From Cladocopium goreaui (Eukaryota > Sar > Dinophyceae > Suessiales > Symbiodiniaceae), in NCBI GenBank assembly GCA_947184155.2, contig CAMXCT020006323.1, positions 21,001-85,000 on the forward strand: a stretch of DNA of 64,000 bases, written 5' to 3'. The position numbers and the translations under genes were made by a program. The stretch's first letter is position 1; every line of letters starts with the position of its first letter. Under the pieces are notes generated by a model, which was not told the origin of the DNA, searched no databases, and saw nothing but the letters and a program-made list of their open reading frames with translations. Shown piece after piece: positions 1 to 12,190 of the stretch.

Positions 1-1290
1 CCAAGCTCTGGTTGAAATCCCGGCCAAAAGTCAACGTTTGAAGACCGGTTGGCAGGGTCACTCTCTCCAAGCTCTGGTTGAATCTATAGCCCAAAGTCAA
101 CGTTTGAAGACCGGTTGGCAGGGTCACTCTCTCCAAGCTCTGGTTGAAATCCCGGCCAAAAGTCAACGTTTGAAGACCGGTTGGCAGGGTCACTCTCTCC
201 AAGCTCTGGTTGAATCTATAGCCCAAAGTCAACGTTTGAAGACCGGTTGGCAGGGTCACTCTCTCCAAGCTCTGGTTGAAATCCCGGCCAAAAGTCAACG
301 TTTGAAGACCGGTTGGCAGGGTCACTCTCTCCAAGCTCTGGTTGAATCTATAACCCAAAATCAACGTTTGAAGACTGCTTGGCAGGGTCACTCTCTCCAA
401 GCTCTGGTTGAAGTCAAAACCCAAAGTCAACACTTGAAGACCGGTTGGGAGGGTCACTCGCTCCAACCTCTGGTTGAAACTTTCGGCAAAGGTTAATGTG
501 TGAAGACTGGCTGGTAGGTATAGTCGTTCCAAGCTCTTCTCGAAATCGTTGCCTAAAGTCAACGTGTTAAGACTGGCTGGCAGGGTCAGTCGGTCCAAGC
601 CCTGGTCGAAATCACATCCAAAAGTCAACGTTTCAAGACCCTTTGGCAGGGACACACTCTCCAAGCTCTGGTTGAAGCAACCACCAAAAGCCAGCGTTTG
701 AAGACCGATTGGCAGGGTCACTCGCTCCAAGCTCTGGTTGAAATCCCCGCCAAAAGTCAACGTTTGAAGACCGGTTGGCAGGGTCACTCTCTCCAAGCTC
801 TGGTTGAATCTATAGCCCAAAGTCAACGTTTGAAGACCGGTTGGCAGGGTCACTCTCTCCAAGCTCTGGTTGAAGTCAAAACCCAAAGTCAACACTTGAA
901 GACCGGTTGGGAGGGTCACTCGCTCCAAGCTCTGGTTCCAGTGATCACCAAAAATCAACGATTCAAGACCGGTTGGCAGAGTCACTCGCTCCAAGCTCTG
1001 GTTGAAATCCCGGCCAAAAGTCAACGTCTGAAGACCGGTTGGCAGGGTCACTCTCTCCAAGCTCTGGTTCCAGTGATAACCAAGAGTCAGCGTTCGAAGA
1101 CTGGCTGGCAGGCTCACTTGTTCCAAGCTTTGGTTGAAACCACAACCAAAAGTCAACGTTTCAAGACAGGTTGGCAGGGACACTCTCTTTAAAAGCCAGC
1201 GTTTGAAGACCGGTTGGCGGGCTTGCTCGCTCCGCCCCAAGCTCTGGTTGAAATCCCGGCCAAAAGTCAACGTTTGAAGACCTTTTGGCA
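1..1290 (+). repeat. 66-bp tandem array with protein-like periodicity
   Basis: Units of 66 bp start near 40 and recur exactly every 66 bp to about 1162 (17 intervals with no indel). A 43-bp step and a 71-bp step follow, and the array decays by about 1290. Each unit reads as 22 codons of the type KTGWQGHSLQALVE followed by IPAKSQRL, SIAQSQRL or VKTQSQHL. The first half alternates two unit types, giving a 132-bp higher-order period. The plus frame is open from position 2 to 496 and again from about 698 to 1192. Units between 494 and 640 carry several in-frame stops. The array runs off the left edge. It may be a decayed repeat-protein exon or a satellite that happens to be open; no start codon or flanking exon was recognised. 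Confidence 0.9.
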
Positions 1291-1299
1291 TGTTCACCT

Positions 1300-4200
1300 C
1301 ACTCACCGCTTTTGGGGAGTTGAAATCTAGCGTCAGGTTTTGAAGGCTTTCGGGGAGATAATGCAAATACTGTCCAGGTGCTGTGACTTTTAGACATGTC
1401 ACCCCTTCCAATTCATATTCGTCCTCAGAGGTTGCCAGTCCTTGGACGTAGCACCATGCAAGATACAAGTTGTTTGGCATGTAAGTACAAGACAAGGTAG
1501 CAGTTTCACTCACAATGCCTTGCTCTTGCAAGGTTTGGTTGAGCACAAGTGCTGAAGTGCCATGATTCAGCACCAGCTTCGCACCTGCCTTGGAAGGAAG
1601 TTGCTCCGAAATCATGTGCCGAACCTCCCGGCCAAGCATTGCAGGGGAGACGCTCAAGAGCAATCCATGTCCAGTCATGCATTGCACCTGAAGGTCAAAC
1701 GCATGTGTGTTTCCTGGATCTGGTGACTGATCCGCGTAGCCGCAGCCAGCGGCAGGCGACATCCTGCTTCACCCACTGGATGGAGATATATACTTAAAGC
1801 AATTTTAATTAAGCCAGCAGAAACTCAAAAAATGAGGCTGCACAACCACCACGGAGGCCAAACTACATAGTTTGGGAATGTTGTGTTCAAAATGCTTTCT
1901 TGGTGTCCTTGTTTGTCAAGCCTGGTGTCTATTATGGTACACATTTATTTGCTGGCCGAGCTGCAGTGCTTAAGAACCGTCCTTGGAAAAATACATGGCG
2001 ACTGAATGGGATTACCAGTTGGATCTGGCTGAACACGAGGCTATCAAAATGATTTGATCTTGTTCGGAGCCATATTGGCAGCTGCGCGGGCGAGCCAGGA
2101 ACAAGTCATCTGAGGTGGGATTGGCTTCGAAAAAGGCAAGCACCTACAAGTTGTTTGATTTATGCAGTTGCTCTACAGGATATGCGTTACTATGTTGTGC
2201 TCGTCTAAGCTGCCTTTTCTCTATTATTCCTTTCTGGTTTCGGTCTGTATTCATGAGGGATAGTATCATCGCTTGAAGACATGTGAGGGCGTGGAACGGT
2301 GCAAGTGTGATCATACCACCCTTGCAAGGCCTCACTCAAAGCGACATGTGACTTCTTATACTCCAGGATAATTACACCACAAACACGTCACAAACTATAT
2401 AGATTTGGAACCTGGATAGGCACAAGGTCTAAAGCCATTGCACTGCTGATGAGAAATTACTTAGCGGTTTTGGGGGTCAAGGGTTTGAACCGGGGTGTGA
2501 AATGGCTGCAGGTGTGCCTTGTCTGAATCCGCCGCAGATTTCTTTGCGCCGCTACCTCAAACAGTAGTAGTGATTGGTATCTCTCCCACGTCTGCTAGGG
2601 TTTTAAGTTTTAACCCATTGTACCGATCTTGCTGGTGTTTGCTGCTTCCACTCCGATATGCCCTAGACTACCTGTGGACCCAAGTCTTTGAGAAGACATG
2701 GTTTTGTCGCATCTAGGTGAGTTCCATGCCGGTTATCTGCCAATTTTCCTTTGCCCACATCCCATCTGGTTGTGGATCAAAGATGAATTCCAACAACCCG
2801 CAGATTCTGCCATATCTCATGGCAAATCATGGTTGGCTAGATCATCATCCATAGTTGGTGCTAAATCATACCAATCATGCCGCAAAATGGGATAAATCGA
2901 TACAAATCGGCCAGTTTTCCTGGTTGACAACCTGCCAAGAGCAGGTCCCCCGGCCACTGGATGAGGCCGTGCTGCTGCTGTACCTCACAGAGGCTGGCAG
3001 ACTGCCTCTGACCTCGGGTCTAAAATTGTGGTTTAAAGGAAGATACTGCATACCTTCAAAGAAAAGTTGTGTGTATGTACAAGTATACATATACATACAT
3101 ACACATTGTGTGTATGTGTATGTGTATATATATATAGCTAATTATAAAAAAAAGTGCCTGCCTAAGTCAACCATGACGGCAATAACCATAGTCTTCTGAG
3201 TGGATAGCAAACAATACATAGAGGATATTTCCAAGAAACTTGAAATATCACAAAAAACAATGGGGATATAAGCAGGTTTAATATTGCACATGGTATAGCA
3301 AGAAATACGGATCCAATCGCTGCTTCATGGTCGAGAAAGTCACCAAAGACACGCAAAATTAAAAATTTGATCAATTAAAGCATGTTTGTAGGGACGATCA
3401 ACAAGCAATAAAGATCAATTAAGTATGAAAAAAAACGAAATCATTCCAGAGCATCGTGGAGGAGGGGACAAATAGGACATCTCCTCACGCGAAGGGGTCA
3501 CGTGACCGTCTCAGGGCTACGGTGACGTCGCTTGGGCGGCTCCTGGAGTCAGCCATCCCCTGACTCAAAATCTGCAGCAACTCACCTGGAAGGGGAAAAT
3601 CTCCAGTTTTAATCAGTTTAAGCTGTTTGCCGGGTATCTATGGGTGAATATGAGTTGGCTATGGATGAAGTGTCTGAGTGAAACATCGCTAAGATCACTA
3701 TGAATTGCCTCCCTTCGACAAGGTCATCTCCATCGATCGAAAGCATCCGACGACTGCAGCGTTTTTTAATTGAAGTCCAACCCCCCGCAGATCGGCGAAA
3801 AAAAATCACGGGCCATGTCACAAAAATATCCATGCACATTATATAGCTCTCAAAACCACAGTGAATGCTACGTAGCTTGCAGAAAAATGATGAAAAATGT
3901 CTGACACCAAGAAGGGGTCAAACAGTTTCTTGCACGCATTTGGACCAACAGATTGGCCTGTCATTTTCTGGACTGTTGATTCTGTTGATGGCAGAAAATA
4001 TCATGATGTTCACCTCCTCTGAATTCAAGTGAAATTCCAAAAATTGGAGAGGCTCATTGTAAAGTCACCAAAATGGGCCTTTGAATTTGACCGGCTCCCT
4101 GGTTTTTCTAGGTTTGAACCCCAACCCATGTCTGGTATGCCAGGGAATTTTAGGCAAATTTGCCGCTTGACATGCTTGAAAGAAGGCTAGAGCAAGCAAA

Positions 4201-5850
4201 TGATTTGCAAGCTTGGTGCGGCACACTTGTGCTGGAGTGTTGTTGGGACTTGCATGTTTCACGACCCACTCGCGCACCATTTGTTGATGTTGCAAATGGA
4301 ATTGGTCAGAATGTTTTTCTACATCGTGCACACTTCTTTGCTTCAAAGACTTGCGAACGCCCCAAACCATTGGTTTCTGCAAGTGCTGAAGCCATTTTGG
4401 TGGATTTTGAAATGTCCCATTCGTGGACACAACCATTCATTTACATCATTTTTCCCAAATTTCCCAAATTTCCAATTTCTTCACGGTTCACAAATGCTAT
4501 TCCTGGTATCCTGCTTTTCACTGACTATGTAGTGGTCTCCCAGTGACTTCCGGCTCCGTGGTGGGCGATCTTCGGCGATCTCTCCGCCGCCTTGTTAAGG
4601 AGTGAGACTATTTCTGTTGGATAGAACAGTATAATGGGAGGTTAGTAATGCCAAGCAAACCAATCCTCGGTTTCTCTTGGGGGGTTGACCAACTCTGAGT
4701 TAAAATAGCTAAATGTTATTCTAGTTTACCAACCAAACTGGGTTTCTTTCCCAGCAGGAATGGGGTGTTGACCAACAATAGGACCAAGATAAGGGGGAAC
4801 AATGTTGTGAGTAGCGAACTTTGGGAATGGATCCATAGTACCAACATGTACCAACAATAATGGCTCGGTACAGTATCTCTCACATGAATCCGTGATGCAC
4901 CCGGTCAGTTGGTCTCAGCTGAGAGTCCCTATGGGTGTCCTATCCCACCTATCTGGCTGGTTCAAAATATTCTCAGCACCGCACGAGCTGCGGCTCCTTT
5001 TTGCCTGCCATAGCATTTTGCGTTTCTGACAGAGTCAAGAAATTATATAGGGCTTGAACTTTCACCACTCAAGCCCCTATAAATCTATGTTCTTTTGTGC
5101 AGGAAAATTATATTCGAGGAGGGACCTGGTTTTGCGGACTTGAAAGTTGACAATAAATGCTGTCTAACGCAGTTCGGGGTGCTACGTAGGTGTCGACAGC
5201 AAATAGAAGCCTGAAGTGAACAAAAAAGATAGACTTGTTTTCATGATTTTCACCTACAATAGTGATTCAAAGAAAGACAGAAAAATCCTCATCAGAATAG
5301 CCTCGAACCACACTTAATCACTTTTATGTCTTGCTTGGACGCCAACGACCCCCACGACCCAGAAGCCCTGTGTGCCTCCCGGCGATAATCCCGGCGGTCC
5401 TGGCTGCGGAGCTAAGATGGTGAAATGGCAAGATCATCAATGAAGTTGTGCAAAAAAAATACCCCAAAAAGCTGGAGAACGCTAAGAATGCCCAGCCAAA
5501 TTATAGGGTTAATATCTTGTAGTAGCAGGCAAACATGAAGTTTTACACCAAACAAGATGCTTTCATCTCATCCCTGCAACTATTTGATTGGATATTCCTG
5601 AGAAAAGTACACACCAGTTGCTGGTGACATTCCCAGATAATATGTTTGCATGCCCAGGTTTAGGGGCTTAGTATCCAGACCCATCTGTTCAGCCGTTGCA
5701 GAAGAGCTGGCAACACGCCGGCGGCTCCCGCCAATCACGGTCATCACGACCGTGTCGGTAGCCACCTGCCCGCTTTCAATGTAAAACAGCATCAGCAGCT
5801 AGATACATTCAATCCATGTTTTTCCAACATACCTGAGCCGAACATATCTT
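1300..5850. other. Intergenic stretch, no gene recognised
   Basis: No convincing exon is seen. A short TA/CA microsatellite lies near 3070-3140. Between about 4065 and 4546 both strands are open for more than 110 codons, but base composition and codon choice are neutral and no splice-like boundaries frame it, so it is left uncalled. A short GC-rich island near 5693-5790 on the minus strand (reading VATDTVVMTVIGGSRRR) could be a small exon but has no independent support. Confidence 0.5.
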
Positions 5851-5856
5851 GCGGGG

Positions 5857-5937
5857 AGAGGGGGAGGAAGAGAGGGGGGAGAGGGAGGGAGAGAGGGAGA
5901 GAGAGCTAGACCTAGAGAGAGAGAGAGAGCGAGAGAT
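5857..5937. repeat. GA-rich microsatellite
   Basis: Purine-rich GAGAGGG/GAGA run of about 80 bases. It makes spurious Glu/Arg-rich and Leu/Ser-rich frames on the two strands. Confidence 0.9.
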
Positions 5938-6157
5938 GTCACGTCTCTATATATATATTCCATGTACACATACATACATTTCAAAGACCATAGTACCAGA
6001 TTTTGATCACTTCTGGATCTTGCCTTTTTACTTTTTGTGTCTTTCTCGAAACACCCTTCATCACTTGGGACCCGTGCCATCCCGGCCGCGCCGGCCGTTA
6101 CCTGGGGTGGTTTCTGGGCAAACTCGTGAGACAACATCCCAGATAACACATGACTCC

Positions 6158-6236
6158 AATGCATTCAATTTCTGCTTTGAAGTCAATTTCTGCTTTGAAG
6201 TTAATGCATTCAATTTCTGCTTTGAAGTTAATAATT
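6158..6236 (+). repeat. Short tandem repeat with core CAATTTCTGCTTTGAAGT
   Basis: The core occurs three times in about 80 bp, twice preceded by GCATT. Imperfect short tandem repeat with no function suggested. Confidence 0.8.
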
Positions 6237-6599
6237 CAGACGGCCATACCCTACAAGTACGATACTCAGACCCAAAGGGTCAAGGTTGCATATCGGGACC
6301 AAAAACAAGGATGGTAGCTGCTAGCTTACGCAATGCAAATGGGCCATTCAGATTCAGATGCGTCTTCCCATTTCACACAAATTCCCACAGATGCCCATGA
6401 AGATCACTTTGTAGTAGAATGTGTAGTAGAATCATTCAATTTGCCAATGGCTATGTCGGCTATGTACTGTGACTGTTGGCAAGAGATCCCCAAGACCGTT
6501 GACAAAAGGGGTCCAGGCAAAGCTGGCATAATCCCTGAAGGTTGGAAGAGGTTGATCGGTGACTTGTTGAAACCTTGAACGCTTCAAGGTTCTGGCAAT

Positions 6600-6706
6600 G
6601 ATATATATATATATATAATATATATATATATACATATATAATATATATATATAATATATTATATATATAATATATAATATATATATAATATAATATATAT
6701 ATATAA
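6600..6706. repeat. (AT)n microsatellite
   Basis: About 105 bases of nearly pure alternating A and T with a few AA/TT phase breaks. Confidence 0.95.
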
Positions 6707-6852
6707 GGAAGTTACATATTGCTGGATATACAATAGTTTCCGACTATATACCATCTTCTTCCTTGGTTGTATTCCTTTTGTCCCCATGTCGCTGAGTTTC
6801 ACCCCATTTTAGCTCCGTTTTCATCTCCCCATTTCAATCCACCACTTCGCAG

Positions 6853-6979
6853 GATCCGGTGCAGCCAAGGCACTTCTCGTCATCGCCGGTGCCGCCCAAC
6901 CACGCGTCGGTCGCGTGACACCCACAGTGCCAAGATCGAGCTGCCAGCGGCTGCGTCCATTGCCATAATCCATTGGTAG
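6853..6979 (+). CDS. Possible GC-rich exon, low confidence
   Basis: A pyrimidine-rich tract ending in TTCGCAG precedes a GC-rich island, and a GTAGAA donor-like site follows near 6979. Two plus frames are open over most of the island (one reading GAAKALLVIAGAAQPRVGRV), so the frame is not fixed. The product is not recognised. It would be an internal exon of an unknown plus-strand gene if real. Confidence 0.2.
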
Positions 6980-7871
6980 AACCGGGATGGCCTGGATGTT
7001 TTTGATTGTTGTGGATAACAGTTTGTAATCTGAGATAAGGGTATGACCCACCAAACACTAACCAACCATGTATTGAAGTTTTGGCAGTGATTGTTGACGG
7101 TATGTCATTGTACCTCAAACTGATTGAGAACCAATGGTATCATGGTATAACTCCCACAAAAACACTGGTTTCACCCAACAAAACCGAATGGCAACAATAA
7201 TGATAATGAGTATAGATGGGTAATACGCAACGGGTCAGCAATACAAATTATTAAGAGCCGCTTCCAAATGGGACAAACCAACGGACGGGGACATAAGATC
7301 AGGGTTAATGTACAAACAGTTCCGAACGAGTATCCAGCTTATCCATAGAACCTTTGCGGGCAATTGCCAGGTTTGGGAAAAAATTACATGCACTCCCTGA
7401 AAATCAAACTAATCAAACCTCAAAGTTCGTTATTTTCCATATTTGTTCAAGTCAATGAATCCAGTAAGCAACTGCTGTCAGTCCTATTGGGGGATGTTGA
7501 AACAACCGTTGAAAGATGCAAACATTGGTCAACAACCCGAACCAATCACAGAAAACTAGAAACATATTCATCTCAAAATTCAACCGATCAAAACTTCAGG
7601 ATCTTATTTTATCATATGCCAGCGTTGCTGCCCAGCCCTCCTCTGTGTCACGTTGTTTCTGCCGTTTCAGATCCGGGTCAGCCAGCGAGGCCAAAGGGGG
7701 AGATCACAACTTAGCGAAACCAGCAGATCCCTGCGGTTGTGGCTACCTGGTGGATCCACAGATCCAGCATATGAAACAATCCAGGCAAGCAATAGTATAT
7801 TTAGTATATGTGATATGTGCAATTCTTTGTATGCGAACATTACTCGCCTATATATACATATATCCATATAG

Positions 7872-8147
7872 ATGGATAGGATAGGATAGGATAGGATAGG
7901 ATAGGATAGGATAGGATAGGGATAGGATAAGATAAGATAAGATTACGATACGATACGATAAGATAAGATAAGATTCGATTAGGCTAGATAGATGGATAGA
8001 TAGATGGATGGATGGATGGATGGATGGATAGCTGGATGGATAGCTAGATGGATAGCTAGATGGATAGCTAGCCAGCTAGCTAGCTAGATAGATAGATAGA
8101 TAGGTAGATAGATAGATAGATAGGTAGGTAGATAGATAGATAGATAT
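7872..8147 (+). repeat. GGATA / GATAA / GATGGATA microsatellite cluster
   Basis: About twelve GGATA units at 7874-7930 grade into GATAA and GATAC units and then into GATGGATA, GCTAGATG and GATA units to about 8147. The unit change along one continuous run suggests slippage with point mutation spreading through the array. Confidence 0.95.
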
Positions 8148-8543
8148 GTACTATACAACCAACCATATTATATTATGTATAGTATCAATGTATATACAGT
8201 ACATATGCAGTCATTGTATATCTCTAAACATCTCGGCCGCGTCAGCCACCCGAGATGTTTCTCATGCTCCAAATCTCAATAGGAAATCTACCAAAGTCAT
8301 CCAAGATTACAATGATGAAGCAATGTTTGGGATGATTTCTCCTACTTACCACTGATGATGAGGTCATGTAAGTCCTTTATAGTTTGCCAAAAACTTGGTT
8401 CTGTGCGGCTCAGGTGGGTAAAAAACTTTTGTGGCTCTTGGAGTCTTGGATAGTCTTGGATAGTCTTGGCCTGGGTTTCTGAATGGGCCATCTTGAGCCT
8501 ATGGCCCTATGGCAAATTCAGGCATATTCAGCCACCTGTTCAG

Positions 8544-8747
8544 ACCTGCTCTGGTCTCCTGGAAATTCCCCCCAACGCTGGGAAGCATGGCGCCATGGTT
8601 CACACCTTTGGGTGCAACCAGGCCACATGGAATGCCCAGGACATCCTCCTGCCCCAGGAGATTGGGATCGTGCCAGACCAATGGACTGCCAATGAAATCC
8701 CCAAATCCGAGTTGGTCTATATCCAGCCGGTGATGAATCTCTTGCAG
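8544..8747 (+). CDS. Candidate exon 1 of an unknown plus-strand gene
   Basis: Unrecognised product. The island follows a CTGTTCAG acceptor-like site and ends at CTTGCAG followed by GTATTA, a donor-like site. It is 204 nt (68 codons, phase 0 at both ends) and open throughout. The reading includes GCNQATWNAQDILLPQEIGI and then VPDQWTANEIPKSELVYIQP, a balanced globular-looking composition. The next candidate exon starts 73 bp downstream and also keeps phase 0, which supports the pairing. Antisense frames here are also open but lack matching splice signals. No start codon of the whole gene and no known domain is seen. Confidence 0.45.
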
Positions 8748-8820
8748 GTATTAAACAGGTGATATTTGCCATTGATCACTAGTGTTTCTTCGGGCTTCGT
8801 ATCGGCTCACAGCCGTTCAG

Positions 8821-8943
8821 CATCTCATTTCTGGCCAGCATCCGACCCCGCGCAACGCGCGGTACGCTTGCTCACTGTTCGAAATGGAGAGCTCGCGAAA
8901 TTTGAGAGACAGACTGGGAAAACACTCAAGGGAACCTGGCCAG
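8821..8943 (+). CDS. Candidate exon 2 of the same plus-strand gene
   Basis: Starts after CCGTTCAG and ends at GGCCAG before GTGGAC. The length of 123 nt is 41 codons and continues phase 0 from the exon ending at 8747, across a 73-bp intron. It reads HPTPRNARYACSLFEMESSR and onward, basic and polar. A second frame is also open (ASDPAQRAVRLLTVRNGELA), so the frame rests only on phase agreement with the upstream exon. Product unknown. Confidence 0.35.
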
Positions 8944-9932
8944 GTGGACCATTAGCATCCCTTCAAAACATTCAAAGATGTGCCCAGTGAACCCAAAGAA
9001 TCTATCGTGAATAAGTCCGGCACTGGGGACCAGGGACCATCGATATTTCAATGTTGCCTCCACAAACCCCTTGCCGGATGTGTCAATCAAAGTCTGGTCG
9101 AACTCCTTCGCCAAATATCCTATTCATGTTTTTCAAACATGGGGCCAAACTATGCATCTGTAAAATTCGTCAGAACAGTCAGGTTTTCAGATCATTGCCC
9201 ACCATCTCATTCATCCAAAATCATTTGTCTGGGGATGTCTGGGGACCGTTCGCAACTGTCTTTGAATTTTGCCTGCTTTTTCCTCGGGATGTGGCACATC
9301 TTTCACCCACCCATGGCGATTTGGCTCTGATGCGGGGCTCAGCACTTGAAGGCCGGCGAGCTTTCGATTCGATTCACGATGTCGGTCTGTGCCGTGGCTG
9401 GATGGAAAGGGGCAACCGGAGAAGTGGAGAAGGGGTAGCCGCGGGTAGTCACCAACAACAATGAGAACGCAGCGCCAAGAAGACAAAATTGGGACGGCAA
9501 CAAAAACGGTGATAGAACATGCTAGAACCCCTGGTTGGTGGAGATAAAAAGGCTTCCAGCACCCATCCAGGTTGGTTCATGGGCCAGTTCTATCGTCAAA
9601 GGGATGAGATCCGCCTTCTCCAAGCACCCGTCCAAGCCAATGCCCAACTCCTTGGCCAAGGCCTTCAGCTGTCCCACACCTCAGGAAGGAGTTTGGGAAG
9701 CTGAAAAACATTGGACTTTTTGAACCAAAAAAAATTGGGATGTTGACCGGAAGTTGGATGTTAACCACGCAGGAATGCCGTGAAAACCATGCAAAAAGTA
9801 AATGTAAAGCACCAAAAGTGTACGTAAGTTTAATCAAGAATCAGGATGAAACCTGCAAGAACACGGATTGGTGAGCCCAAGTTAGGGGACAACAAGTTTA
9901 GGTAACAAAATCGTAGAAATCTAGCAAGAACA
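8944..9932. other. Intergenic or intronic DNA with possible further exons
   Basis: Two GC-richer islands (about 9330-9460 and 9561-9700, plus strand) could be further exons of the gene starting upstream. Each has more than one open frame, and their boundaries cannot be fixed. Confidence 0.4.
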
Positions 9933-10177
9933 TCAGCATTTGCCTTGGTAATTCCACCTGTTGTTGTTGGCCATATCATAGGCTACATCCCGTTGCTGCT
10001 GATTCTCTGAACAGTGCTGCTCCTCGCATACCCGAGTTAGTAGAGATTTCAGCGAACTTCTGGGTTTCCCTCGCTGCGTTGCGCCAAAGGTGGGCTGGGT
10101 GTCGGATTCGAGGATGACATCTGGCGGCTTAAGGGGGGTTGAAGTGGCACCCGCTTCACACGAGGATGTCTTGAAAT
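9933..10177 (-). CDS. Candidate terminal exon, unknown product
   Basis: Open minus-strand frame running from an AG at 10178-10179 to TGA at 9933. It reads TSSCEAGATSTPLKPPDVIL and later SLLTRVCEEQHCSENQQQRD. Composition is polar, Ser/Thr/Gln-rich, with no recognised domain. Codon choice is mixed but better than in neighbouring DNA. A possible preceding exon lies near 10320-10390 on the same strand. Support is frame length and composition only. Confidence 0.3.
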
Positions 10178-10199
10178 CTATTCTCGGCAACCAGAGGGA

Positions 10200-10945
10200 C
10201 TAGAGGTAAGTATAGAGTGAGTACATGTAGAGCATAACCGATCAACATGTGGGGTGTTCGGAACCAAACAACATGGTTGGAAGACCCCATGTGTCAGGTA
10301 TAACCACTTTTTTCCGCTGCCGGAGGATTTTTCACCCAGCAGCTGCATGGTATCCCACCGTGGCCAGGTTGCAGGCTTACTACAAAAAGGTGAATTCACG
10401 ATAGGAGCTTCAGTTTTTTAACGAACGAACGCCTGAGTTTCAGAGGGAAAATCCAGCCTGTTTCTGTGTTTTTGCTGAAGGAGCATACTTGTAGATCTGT
10501 GGATTTGTTTGTGTATCTTTGCATATTGATAGGTCAATATACCATAATATACCCCTTCCTGAACCCAGGTGAGATAAATTGAAACCACCGCTCAGTCATC
10601 GTTTTAATGGGTCTATTCAAAAATTGGGGTGAAATGGAACATGTACCAACATGTACCAACATGTACCAACATGTACCAACTACAATTGGTTGGCTTATCA
10701 TGAAACATACAAACTATAAACTATAATGGTGTAATATCTATCAACTAAAGATAATCTAATGATAATTTGGGCTAGACTGGTACCACCCCCAGCGCCTCAA
10801 CATCCGCGGTGGTCTGAGCAGATTCTCTGCGAGACCGCGCCTGCCAAGGTTGGCTGGGGCCCTCGGGGGATTTCGGGGATGCAGGGAAGAGAAGAGAATG
10901 ACAGATCATTAGAAATATTATAAATCAGGATAACGAACGATAACA
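10200..10945. other. Intergenic flank of the retrotransposon
   Basis: Nothing gene-like is fixed apart from a weak minus-strand island near 10320-10390. Four tandem copies of a 10-bp ACATGTACCA unit lie at about 10639-10680. Confidence 0.5.
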
Positions 10946-10950
10946 ATAAG
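10946..10950 (+). repeat. Target site duplication ATAAG (left)
   Basis: ATAAG directly abuts the left LTR and recurs directly after the right LTR at 19590-19594. Five bases is the usual copia duplication length. Confidence 0.9.
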
Positions 10951-11195
10951 TGTAGCTTCTGCAGGGTTGAAACACAGAAAGCAAAGTAGGAACCCACGAA
11001 GTTTCCAAGAGGCAATGGTGGTGCAAGCGCTCGAAGTCTGCACCTTTTCGCAGCAGCTATGGCTTGGTGAAATTCCCGCCCACCTGCCAATGGTATTGAG
11101 CAGAGTGGGCAACGTTGGTGAAAATGGATACCTGACAGGTCGATATAAAAATGGTACCTGGCAGGTGGATTCATGTTGCATGTATGCAAATGACA
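10951..11195 (-). repeat. 3' LTR of the copia element
   Basis: 245 bp, read as identical in every base to the copy at 19345-19589. On the coding strand it begins TGTCATTTGC and ends GAAGCTACA. A T-rich TTTTTATA stretch lies about 40 bp inside the coding-strand start and could serve as a TTTT/TATA-like promoter. The coding strand next to this LTR has no polypurine tract. Confidence 0.95.
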
Positions 11196-11284
11196 CGGGG
11201 GAATGTTGGCTAACAGCCGGTCAAATGCATCAGCACGTCCAAATCTTTGATTTGGGAAGAAAAAAATGAAACACACGGCATCTC

Positions 11285-12190
11285 TCATCGACCAGTGAAT
11301 GCTCGGTCTTGAACCATGCGCACATCGCGAGGGGCACAAAGCTGGCAGTGATCTAGCTCGTAGATCGGAGTTCGATTCATCTGGAGAATGGGGCAGTCAG
11401 CATCAACGTGCCATTGGGTCTCATCCAAGTTCTCTTGCACTAGGATGGTGTCGCCAAGTGGGCACGGCATCTGATGGTTCGCGATCAAACCTTGAAGTCT
11501 ATCAATCCGTCCAACCATGTGTCGGATCTGGTGGCCGTTGTATTCCATCATGATCGCCATCACATTCGCTGATCGGCGCTCCAGTTCAAGGTTATGTCGA
11601 ACTTCCTGCAGCATGTTGATCTCTTCTCGCATTCTCTGGGTCTCCACATCATGCCGGTCGTTTCGAAGCTGCAGGCTGTCGAGGCGGTTCAGAGCAGCGC
11701 TGACATCTTCAGCTTGTCGTGCACGTTGAAGTCGAATGCCTCGCCGTCGACCAAGGGCAAAAGCCAAGCCCAAAAGCAGCAGGATCAAAATGATCCAAAA
11801 GAAATAAATTCCCCATCGTCCATGTTCATGGTCCAATGGCACATGCATCGCTGAAGCCGCTGGCATAGTGGCACAGAGCGTCAGGGCATACACAATGGCT
11901 TTGGCATTCTTTACGAAACCAGCGTAGGCCTCGACAGGCTTGTAGGGCTCTTCCGCAAGGTAGCGCTCTTCCGCAAGGTAACACTCGTCCTCAAAGCGCT
12001 CATCTTCAGTCATGTCGCACTCTTCAAACATGTCGGAATGGTGTGGAGGTTCAGGTGTCGCATGTTGAAGTGATGATGAAAATGTTGGTGAGGTTGTTTG
12101 TGATTCCTTCTTCTTCTTCTTCGGCTCTGCAAACTCAGTTCTGCTGGCTTCACGTTCAGCAGCTGTTTTCTTTTTCGCACTGGTATATTC
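11285..12190 (-). other. C-terminal extension of Pol: two hydrophobic segments, coiled coil and His/Cys motif
   Basis: Beyond RNaseH the frame continues about 300 codons. It includes KKKKKESQTT, an acidic Glu/Tyr-rich stretch with repeated YLAEE, a hydrophobic segment ending ATMPAASA (signal-peptide-like or membrane-bound), a strong membrane segment IYFFWIILILLLLGLAFALG followed by RRRG, then charged heptads (residues 1608-1660) and a closing H-x4-C ... C-x2-C pattern. Arrangement of membrane anchor plus coiled coil resembles neither standard copia Pol nor a proven envelope protein. Function unknown. Confidence 0.75.

Noticed and set aside
4065..4546. Overlapping frames of more than 110 codons on both strands as a gene
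   Set aside because: No codon bias, no motif and no splice-like boundary; could be chance in stop-poor DNA.
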